64,000 bases of DNA. Source: Kiloniellales bacterium. Its GTDB lineage: Bacteria > Pseudomonadota > Alphaproteobacteria > Kiloniellales > JAKSDN01. The DNA lies in NCBI GenBank assembly GCA_028280455.1, contig JANQLT010000057.1, forward strand, positions 1 through 64,000, given 5' to 3'. Shown here piece by piece: positions 57,292 to 64,000 of this stretch. The position numbers and the translations under genes are program-made. Positions within the stretch are counted from its first letter, which is position 1; every line of letters starts with the position of its first letter. The notes under the pieces are model-generated. The model ran no database searches. It worked only from the letters and a program-made list of their open reading frames with translations, and was not told the DNA's origin.

Positions 57292-58524
57292 TCAAGGCTG
57301 GAACTGAGTCGACAGGCTTGGGTTGGCAATCAAATCGCAGACGGCGACCGTATCGGCCGGCTCGACGTTGTCTCTCTCATCGATGATGTTGAAGACACCG
57401 TCCCGGACCTCGGCCAGTGCGATCGGCATGACCGCGTGGTGGGTCTCCTTGTGCACCTTCATGTGCCCGCCGGGCCCATCGAAGCCGATGCCGGTCTCGA
57501 GCGCCGCGATGATCTCCTCGCGATCGAGCGAGCCGACGGCCTCGACCGCCTTCTTCCAGATGAAGACGGCGTTGTAGCTGCAGACGGCGAGCGTGCCGAT
57601 CTCCGGGTGGTCGGCGCCGAAGCGCTTCGCCCAGCGCTCGAGGAAGGCCGCGTTCGCGGGGCTGTCGATGGGCTGATAGTAGTGGTAGGAGGTCGTCAGG
57701 CCCTCGATCTCGCTGGCCTGCAGGAGGTTCTTCTCCCAGGGGCCGAAGACGGTGCAGTGAACCGGGATCCGGCCCAGCATGCCGGCGGCGGGCCACTGGC
57801 GATAGAAGCCGATGTGGTTGCCGCCGACCAGGCCCGAGACGACCAGATCCGGATCGGCGTCCTGGATCTTGGTGATCGTCGCGGAGAAATCGGTCACGTC
57901 GAGCGGGAAGAACTCCTTCTCGATCAGCTCGGCGCCGAGATCCTGTGCGAGCTTCTCCAGCCAGGTGGAGCAGATGTAGCCGTAGTTGTAGTCGGCCCAC
58001 ATGGTGTAGATTCTCTTGATGCCCTTGGTCTTGATGAGCTGTGTCATCGAGGGGCTGATCATCTGCGCCGGCGTCTCGGCCATCACGAAGGTGTTCTTGT
58101 CGCAGACGCCGCCTTCGTAGAAGGTGTTGTAGAAGTACAGCGTCTTGAAGCGGTTGAAGATCGGCCGGATGACCTCGCGCGAGGCGCTGCTGACTCCGCC
58201 GAACACGACCGACGCTTCCTGCGAGGTCACGAGCCGCTGCGCGAACTGCGCGTAGTTCTGCATGTTCGAGCCGGTGTCGAAGGCCGAGAGATTGAGCTGC
58301 TTGCCGAGCACGCCCCCGTCGGCGTTGACCTCCTCCACGGCAAGCTTGACGGCGTCGTCCATCTCCTTGCCGTAGATGCTGTGGCTGCCCGAGCTGTCGT
58401 GAAGCGCGCCGACCTCGATTGTGTCGGCGGCGAAGGCGCGGCTCTTGATGACGGCGGGTGCGGCCACGCTTGCCGCGAGGCCGCCCGTTGCCTTCAGCAT
58501 GATGCGCCGTGAGATGTCTGTCAT
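57292..58524 (-). CDS. Urea/branched-chain amino acid-type ABC transporter substrate-binding protein
   Basis: Tat-like MTDISRRIMLKATGGLAASVAAPAVIKSRAFAADTIEVGALHDSSGSHSIYGKEMDDAVKLAVEEVNADGGVLGKQL; ATG at 58524. Confidence 0.9.
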   Translation of the reverse strand: MTDISRRIMLKATGGLAASVAAPAVIKSRAFAADTIEVGALHDSSGSHSIYGKEMDDAVKLAVEEVNADGGVLGKQLNLSAFDTGSNMQNYAQFAQRLVTSQEASVVFGGVSSASREVIRPIFNRFKTLYFYNTFYEGGVCDKNTFVMAETPAQMISPSMTQLIKTKGIKRIYTMWADYNYGYICSTWLEKLAQDLGAELIEKEFFPLDVTDFSATITKIQDADPDLVVSGLVGGNHIGFYRQWPAAGMLGRIPVHCTVFGPWEKNLLQASEIEGLTTSYHYYQPIDSPANAAFLERWAKRFGADHPEIGTLAVCSYNAVFIWKKAVEAVGSLDREEIIAALETGIGFDGPGGHMKVHKETHHAVMPIALAEVRDGVFNIIDERDNVEPADTVAVCDLIANPSLSTQFQP

Positions 58525-58584
58525 GTCCTGCTCCCTGATCGAGTCGACACCGGCCGACGTCCGGGAGCGCCCATTCGCTCCCTG

Positions 58585-58631
58585 TGGGGCGGCGTATGGA
58601 CGCCGCGGCTTGGGGCGGCGTATGGACGCCG
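58585..58631. repeat. Tandem direct repeat of 21 bp (26-bp period) with internal hairpins
   Basis: TGGGGCGGCGTATGGACGCCG at 58585-58605 and 58611-58631; each contains GGCGT-ATGG-ACGCC. Confidence 0.9.
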
Positions 58632-58683
58632 TGGCGGCCCGCCTCGCCCGAGACCGCCCGACGATGCCGGAAGCCTGCACCGA

Positions 58684-58713
58684 AAACTGTTATCTGTCAA
58701 CAGATGGCAGTTT
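58684..58713. promoter_or_regulatory. Putative GntR/FCD operator
   Basis: AAACTGTTATCTGTCAACAGATGGCAGTTT; core ATCTGTCAACAGAT is palindromic apart from the central CA; shares CTGTTGACAGAT (reverse complement) with 46826 and 61925. Confidence 0.6.
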
Positions 58714-58867
58714 ACGGGCCACGCGGAACCCGCCCCGGCGAGGCCCGGCCTCGGCCGCAGTCGCCCGTCAGCTCCGGGCTTGGCGGCGCCTAATCCTCTG
58801 AATTCGCTCTATCTTCGGGCGTCGGATCGGGCTTTTCGACTGAGAGGGAATCGCAGCGGGGTCCGAT

Positions 58868-59599
58868 CTAGGCCTTGCGCGACCGGGGCTTGGCGCGCGC
58901 CTTGTCCGGCTCGCCGTCGGAGTCCGGCATGGCCTGCATGACGTTCTCCCGGCTCAGCCTGATGTGCTCGCGCATGCGCGCCTCGGCGGCGTCCGGCTCC
59001 CGCCCCTTGATCGCCTCGAGGATCGCCCTGTGCTCCGACAGGGCCATCAGCGGGCGGCCCGGGATCGCGCTGAAGCGCCGCCGGTAGAGACGCAGGATGG
59101 AATAGAGCGGGCCGGCGACGAAGGCATAGAGGCGCGCGTTGCCGCTGGCCTGGGCGATCTGCAAATGGAAGTCGTGGTCGCCGCTGCCCTGGAAGTAGCC
59201 GATGCCGGCCTTGATCGTCGGATCCTCTTCGTGGCGGCTGATCAGGCGCTCGATCCGTGAGAGCTGCTTCTCGGTCGCGTTCATGGCGGCATAGCGGGCG
59301 GCCATGCCTTCGACGGCCTCGCGAAAGACCAGAAGCTCGAGCAGCTCCGTCTTAGAGAGCGACGCGACGCGCGGGCCCTGGTTGGCGACCCGGCTGACCA
59401 GGCCAAGCCCCTCGAGCCTGGCGATCGCCTCGCGCAGAGGCCCCCGGCTGATGCCGAGCCGCCGCGCGAGGTCCGCCTCGCTCATCTTGTGGCCCGGCTC
59501 CAAGTCGCCCGAGAGAATGGCGCGCTCGATGCGCTCGAACGCCATCTGCGTCAGGTTCTCCGAAACCAGAGGTGTCATCAGATCGGAGCTCTTTGCCAT
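58868..59599 (-). CDS. GntR family transcriptional regulator (FCD)
   Basis: GHKMSEADLARRLGISRGPLREAIARLEGLGLVSRVANQGPRVASLS HTH plus FCD domain. Confidence 0.93.
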   Translation of the reverse strand: MAKSSDLMTPLVSENLTQMAFERIERAILSGDLEPGHKMSEADLARRLGISRGPLREAIARLEGLGLVSRVANQGPRVASLSKTELLELLVFREAVEGMAARYAAMNATEKQLSRIERLISRHEEDPTIKAGIGYFQGSGDHDFHLQIAQASGNARLYAFVAGPLYSILRLYRRRFSAIPGRPLMALSEHRAILEAIKGREPDAAEARMREHIRLSRENVMQAMPDSDGEPDKARAKPRSRKA

Positions 59600-59710
59600 C
59601 TCGGACCTTCCTTGGCCTCAGTCGAGGAACCTTGGAGCCTCGCCCCTCGACGCGGGCCGCGGGGCGGCCCCGCCAAGCATGCGCTCGGGCCCGGCCCCTT
59701 TTCAATGACG

Positions 59711-60889
59711 TTAGTCGTCGAACGCCGTGCCGCCCGGCTCGCGGCTGCGGTCGCAATAGAGGGCCTGTCCTTCGAACAGCCGCCGAGCGGTGCGGTAGAC
59801 TCGGCCGTACTCCGCGCGCGGCCCGCCCGACTCGCTCTGCGCGACCTTGGCGTCCACCGCGATCACGCCGGAAGGGTGCGCGATTCGCAGCATGTCATTG
59901 CCGGGGCGCGCCATCGTCGCCGGCAGCGTGCCCGGCAGACGCAGCGCCACGGCCAGGCAGATCGCGCCCGTGATCGGGATCGCACGATGCGGCCTGCCCA
60001 TCGAGAGCATGCGAACGCAGATGTCGAACTCCGACGCGGCGAGCCTGCGTCCGGACGTCAGTTCGTGAGAGACCGGCTCGGACAGCAGGGCGATCTTCGG
60101 CACGCTCGCCAGCGCCGACGCTTCCCTTGCGGAGCCCGCGATGCCCATCAGCACCGAGGCGGCGCAGCGCGCCTCTTCCAAGGCCGCCATGAGAGAAGCG
60201 TCGCCTTCCAAGGCCTCCGGGCTCTCGACGCCGCTCTTGCCGAGATCCGCCGCCCGCAGGAACACGCATGGCGTCGCCGCGTCGACCAAGGACGCGGCGA
60301 TCCCGCCGCCGCCATCGCGGGAAAGGTCGTCGACGAGCCGGGCGGTCGGCAGCAGCAACCCGGTGGCGGAGCCGCCGGGATCGAGGAAATCGAGCCCGAT
60401 GGGCGAGCCGCTTCCCGCCACGCCATCGATCGCCAGGCCGCCTTCGACCAGCGGAAGGCCGTCCGCCATCTCGAAGCTGGCGCGGATGATCTTCCCCGTG
60501 TTGACGTTGTGGATCCGAACCACGGCGGTGCCGTCTCTCGGTGCCGTCACGAGCCCTTCCTCGACGGCGTAGGGCCCGACGGCCGAGGACATGTTGCCGC
60601 AGTTGCCCCCGTAGTCGACCGAGTCCTGGGTGACCGGGATCTGCGCGAAGGTGTAGTCGACGTCGGCTTCGGGGTGGCTCGGCGGGCCGACGACGCAGAC
60701 CTTGGAGAGCGACGAGATGCCGCCGCCCATGCCGTCGAGCTGGCGGCCGAAAGGGTCGGGGGAGCCCATGACCGAGAGGAAGATCGGCTCCCAGTCGGCG
60801 GGCTCGGCCGGCAGGTCGCAGCGCCTGAAGATCACGGCCTTGGAGGTGCCGCCGCGCATGAAGGTCGCCTTGATCCGATTCTGCGCCAC
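59711..60889 (-). CDS. PrpF family protein (methylaconitate/methylitaconate/oxalomesaconate isomerase-like)
   Basis: KATFMRGGTSKAVIFRRCDLP; VDYTFAQIPVTQDSVDYGGNCGNMSSAVGPYAVEEGL. Confidence 0.93.
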   Translation of the reverse strand: MAQNRIKATFMRGGTSKAVIFRRCDLPAEPADWEPIFLSVMGSPDPFGRQLDGMGGGISSLSKVCVVGPPSHPEADVDYTFAQIPVTQDSVDYGGNCGNMSSAVGPYAVEEGLVTAPRDGTAVVRIHNVNTGKIIRASFEMADGLPLVEGGLAIDGVAGSGSPIGLDFLDPGGSATGLLLPTARLVDDLSRDGGGGIAASLVDAATPCVFLRAADLGKSGVESPEALEGDASLMAALEEARCAASVLMGIAGSAREASALASVPKIALLSEPVSHELTSGRRLAASEFDICVRMLSMGRPHRAIPITGAICLAVALRLPGTLPATMARPGNDMLRIAHPSGVIAVDAKVAQSESGGPRAEYGRVYRTARRLFEGQALYCDRSREPGGTAFDD

Positions 60890-60941
60890 CTTGCCGCTAT
60901 CCCAGCCTTGAGCGACGATCGGCGAGCCAAGGGCCGGCCGC

Positions 60942-61838
60942 CTAGTCGCTCGCGTACCTCTTCTCCAATGCGTCGAAGAACGGCTTGCCGACGACGCGCT
61001 GCCGCTCCTCGAAGCTCGCCAGACGGGACTCGTATCCGTCCAGGGAGCCCTCGCGGCGAAGCTGTTCCAGCATGGCCTGAACCGCCGAGATGGTCACCTG
61101 CAAGACGGCGTTGGCATAGAGCACGATCGAGAAGCCGAGCGCCTTCAGTTCCTCCAGGGAGAGCATCGGGGTCTTGCCGCCGATCACGATGTTCATGATC
61201 TGCGGCGCGGGCAAGGCCGCGATCCGCCGGATCTCATCCACGTCGAGCGGCGCTTCGACGAAGATCACGTCCGCCCCTTCCTCGATGAAGGCGTTCGCCC
61301 TTTCGAGCGCGGCCTCGAAGCCCTCGACGGAGCGCGCATCGGTGCGGGCGATGATCTGCAGGTCCGGGTCGTGCCTCGAATCGAGGGCGGCCTTGAGCTT
61401 GCCGAGCATCTCGTCCAGCGGAATCACCTCCTTGCCGGAGAAATGCCCGCACTTCTTGGGGAAGACCTGGTCCTCGATCTGCAGGGCCGAGGCGCCGGCG
61501 CGCTCGAGCATGCGGACCGTGCGGTAGACGTTGACCGAGTTGCCGAACCCGGTATCGATGTCGACCAGGAGTGGCAGGGACGACACATCGGCGATCCGCG
61601 CGGTCGCCTCCGCCAGCTCGCTGAGCGAGAGCAGCCCGATGTCGGGCATGCCGAGCTGGCTGTTGGTCAAGCCCGCGCCGGTGACATAGACGGCGTCGAA
61701 CCCCAGATCCTCGATCAGGCGGGCCCCGAGCGCGTCGCTCGCACCGGGGATGAGGCAGGCGTCCCGGCGGCCGATCAGGGTGCGCAGATGGCGTCTGAGT
61801 GCGGCGGCGTCGCGCCCAGGCTCCTCACCACCGGTCAT
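60942..61838 (-). CDS. Isocitrate lyase/PEP mutase superfamily lyase
   Basis: LPLLVDIDTGFGNSVNVYRTVRMLERAGASALQIEDQVFPKKCGHFSGKEV; ATG at 61838. Confidence 0.92.
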   Translation of the reverse strand: MTGGEEPGRDAAALRRHLRTLIGRRDACLIPGASDALGARLIEDLGFDAVYVTGAGLTNSQLGMPDIGLLSLSELAEATARIADVSSLPLLVDIDTGFGNSVNVYRTVRMLERAGASALQIEDQVFPKKCGHFSGKEVIPLDEMLGKLKAALDSRHDPDLQIIARTDARSVEGFEAALERANAFIEEGADVIFVEAPLDVDEIRRIAALPAPQIMNIVIGGKTPMLSLEELKALGFSIVLYANAVLQVTISAVQAMLEQLRREGSLDGYESRLASFEERQRVVGKPFFDALEKRYASD

Positions 61839-61924
61839 CTGAGCCCCCGCTCGGTTGAAAAACATGCCGGCCAGCAGCCTCGTCCCGGCGACGCTCCGGA
61901 CGGTATAGAGCCCAGGGAAGCACG

Positions 61925-61940
61925 TCAACTGTTGACAGAT
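61925..61940. promoter_or_regulatory. Putative GntR/FCD operator
   Basis: TCAACTGTTGACAGAT, identical over 16 bp to 46826-46841, in the divergent promoter region. Confidence 0.6.
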
Positions 61941-61998
61941 TGCAAATGCCCTCTATAGGCTTGCGCCGCCTCTGTTATTTCCCGACCGGCCCGCGGAC

Positions 61999-62301
61999 AT
62001 GCGCTTGGACGAAATCGCCACGACGATCCGCAGCAAGAACGCGGGGCCCTGTCTCCTGACCCTCGACCTGATGTTCCCCTCCCGCGAAGGCTTCGAGTTC
62101 GTGCGAGCCCGGCTCTCCGATCTACAACTCCAGGTATCGGAACGCTACGCCAAGCCGCTCGAGCAGGTGCGCGTCTTCGCCTACGAGCCGGCGCTGGCGA
62201 TCAAGATCACCATGCCCCGGGACGTCGTGTCGGGAGACCTCGGCGACCGGGACGTCTACGGGGCGCAACAGCACGCGGCCTTGCTGGACGTCGCCCTGTG
62301 A
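61999..62301 (+). CDS. DUF4387 family protein
   Basis: 100 aa; IRSKNAGPCLLTLDLMFPSREGFEFVRARLSD...FAYEPALAIKITMPRDVVSGDLGDRDVYGAQQHAALLDVAL. Confidence 0.85.
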   Translation: MRLDEIATTIRSKNAGPCLLTLDLMFPSREGFEFVRARLSDLQLQVSERYAKPLEQVRVFAYEPALAIKITMPRDVVSGDLGDRDVYGAQQHAALLDVAL

Positions 62302-62308
62302 GGGCCCC

Positions 62309-63703
62309 GTGAGCGCGGCGCTGCGCTTGGCCGAGGCCTTCGCGCGCGGGGCCCGGCGCCCGCTGCGCATACTCGGCGCGTCCGGGCAGCTCGGCTACGG
62401 CGTCCCCAGCCCGGCGCTCGAAGCGGGGCTCGAGCGCAAGCCCGACATGATCGGCTGCGACATGGGCTCGATCGACATCGGCCCGACCTACCTCGGCAGC
62501 GGCACCATGGCGACCACGCGGGCCGGCGCGAAGCGCGACCTGCGGAAGGTGCTGCGCGCGGCGCGGTCGCTCGACATTCCCCTGGTCATCGGCTCCGCGG
62601 GCTCCGCGGGCGCCGCGCCCCACCTCGGCGAGACCTTGGAGATCGTCCGCGAGATCGCTCGCGAGGACGGCCTCTCCTTCAAGCTGGCGAGCATCGCCGC
62701 CGACATCCCCCGCGAGGCGGTGAAGCAGGCGATCCGCGCGCGCAAGGTGCTGCCCATGGACACCATGCCGGCGCTTCGCGAGGAGGAGGTCGACGCGGCC
62801 AGCCATCTCGTCGCGCAGATGGGGCTCGAGGCGCTGCGGCGCGGGCTGGAGAGCGGCGCCGACGTGGTCGTCGCGGGCCGGGCTTGCGACACGGCGATCT
62901 TCGCCGCCCTGCCCGCGATTCTCGGGTTCCCGCTCGGCCTGGCCACCCACATGGCGAAGATCGTCGAGTGCGCTTCGATCTGCTGCGTTCCGGGCGGGCG
63001 CGATTCCATCCTGGCCACGCTCGACGACGAGGGCTTCGAGCTGGAGAGCATGAACCCGGTCCGCGCCGCGACGCCCCATTCGGTCGCCGCGCACGGCCTC
63101 TACGAGCAGGCCGACCCCTTCGAGATTCGCGAGCCCGGCGGCCGCGTCGACCTCGGCCAGGTTCGCTACGAGGCGATCGATGCGCGCCGGACCCGGGTCA
63201 GCGGCGCCCGCTTCGAGCCGGCGACGGCCATCCGCGTGAAGCTCGAAGGCGCGCGCCTGGTCGGTCAGCGCAGCGTGCTGCTCTGCGCGACCACCGACCC
63301 CCGCTTCATCGAGCGGCACGAGACGATCTTCGCGGGACTGAAGGAGCTCGTCGGCAGCCTCGCCTGCGAGGAGGCGCCCGAGGACTACAGCCTGTTCTTC
63401 CGGCTCTACGGCGTCAACGGCGGGCACGACTGGAAGATGCCGGCGCCCGCCCCGCGCGAGGCCTTCATCCTGGCCGAGTGCATCGCGCCGACGGCGGAGC
63501 GCGCCGAGGAGGTGGTGCGGACGACCAAGCAATGCCTCCTGCACTACGGCTTCGAAGGCCGGCTATCGACGGCCGGAAACCTCGCCTTCCCCTTCACGCC
63601 GCCGGAAGTCGCGATCGGACCCGCCTTCCGCTTCAATGTGTTCCATCTCATGGAAGCGGACGACATGGAGCGGCTGTTCCCGGTGACCGTCGAAGCCCTC
63701 TAG
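62309..63703 (+). CDS. DUF1446/AtuA family protein
   Basis: GTG start; MIGCDMGSIDIGPTYLGSG; VVVAGRACDTAIFAALPAILGFPLGLATHMAKIVECAS. Confidence 0.88.
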   Translation: MSAALRLAEAFARGARRPLRILGASGQLGYGVPSPALEAGLERKPDMIGCDMGSIDIGPTYLGSGTMATTRAGAKRDLRKVLRAARSLDIPLVIGSAGSAGAAPHLGETLEIVREIAREDGLSFKLASIAADIPREAVKQAIRARKVLPMDTMPALREEEVDAASHLVAQMGLEALRRGLESGADVVVAGRACDTAIFAALPAILGFPLGLATHMAKIVECASICCVPGGRDSILATLDDEGFELESMNPVRAATPHSVAAHGLYEQADPFEIREPGGRVDLGQVRYEAIDARRTRVSGARFEPATAIRVKLEGARLVGQRSVLLCATTDPRFIERHETIFAGLKELVGSLACEEAPEDYSLFFRLYGVNGGHDWKMPAPAPREAFILAECIAPTAERAEEVVRTTKQCLLHYGFEGRLSTAGNLAFPFTPPEVAIGPAFRFNVFHLMEADDMERLFPVTVEAL

Positions 63704-63758
63704 GTCGCTCCCCGCTTGGGCGGAATCGGTAGCCGTCGACATCGAAACGAACCGCCTC

Positions 63759-64000
63759 CTAATGGTTGCCGCGGCCCAACAGGGGCTCGTAGTGGTGCGG
63801 CAGGCGCATGACCACCAGGTCCTTCCGCCGCACGATGTTCGTCGGATAGGGGGTGTCGAGGTTGCTCGTGTCGACCTTGGTCGAGACCACGCCGACCTCG
63901 TCGAGGATCGCCGACTCCTGCCGCGGGAAGGCGAAGGTGTCGGGGCCGAAGACGCCGCTCATACCGTGCATGTCGCGGGCCGGGTCGAGCACGTTGGAGA
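63759..64000 (-). CDS. Uncharacterised protein, C-terminal part (5' end beyond window)
   Basis: Open frame to the window edge ending ...VDTSNLDTPYPTNIVRRKDLVVMRLPHHYEPLLGRGNH; coding-like composition. Confidence 0.5.
   Translation of the reverse strand, partial: SNVLDPARDMHGMSGVFGPDTFAFPRQESAILDEVGVVSTKVDTSNLDTPYPTNIVRRKDLVVMRLPHHYEPLLGRGNH

Noticed and set aside
1-64000. CRISPR arrays, rRNA, tRNA, prophage structural genes
   Set aside because: No regularly spaced repeats, conserved rRNA segments, tRNA-like cloverleaf with a TTCGAnTC arm in context, or phage genes were recognised by reading; a tool run (tRNAscan-SE, Infernal) would be needed for certainty.

Overview
High-GC, probably alphaproteobacterial window with no rRNA, tRNA or CRISPR array seen. 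Three zones. (1) About 1-11.3 kb: surface-polysaccharide/nucleotide-sugar region with a partial epimerase, DegT aminotransferase, WbuC-like cupin, methyltransferases and a Wzx/MOP flippase. It contains an unusual five-gene, translationally overlapping minus-strand operon: alpha/alpha-toroid protein, two FemAB/GNAT-like proteins, an ATP-grasp::LMW-phosphotyrosine-phosphatase fusion and a zinc-ribbon methyltransferase. (2) About 11.3-14.8 kb: a scar-like junction with an IS5-type transposase remnant, a C-terminal ABC-permease remnant and a truncated alpha/beta hydrolase. (3) About 14.8-63.7 kb: a catabolic/scavenging archipelago with four transporter systems (two NMT1/THI5-type ABC, one TRAP, one Liv/Urt-type ABC), amidases, an M20 hydrolase, an acyl-CoA ligase, MmgE/PrpD and regulators (three GntR/FCD, one IclR, one LacI). 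The most interesting part is a 40-63.7 kb putative regulon that assembles a TcuA-like flavoprotein, LeuCD-type hydro-lyase, PrpF-type isomerase and ICL/PEP-mutase-family lyase, plus AtuA(DUF1446)/DUF4387. Repeated GntR-like (TCAACTGTTGACAGAT) and LacI-like (TGCAAACGTTTGCA) operators link its transcription units. Strong intercistronic hairpins follow three of the four solute-binding-protein genes. All functional calls come from reading the sequence and family motif recognition; no database search was run.
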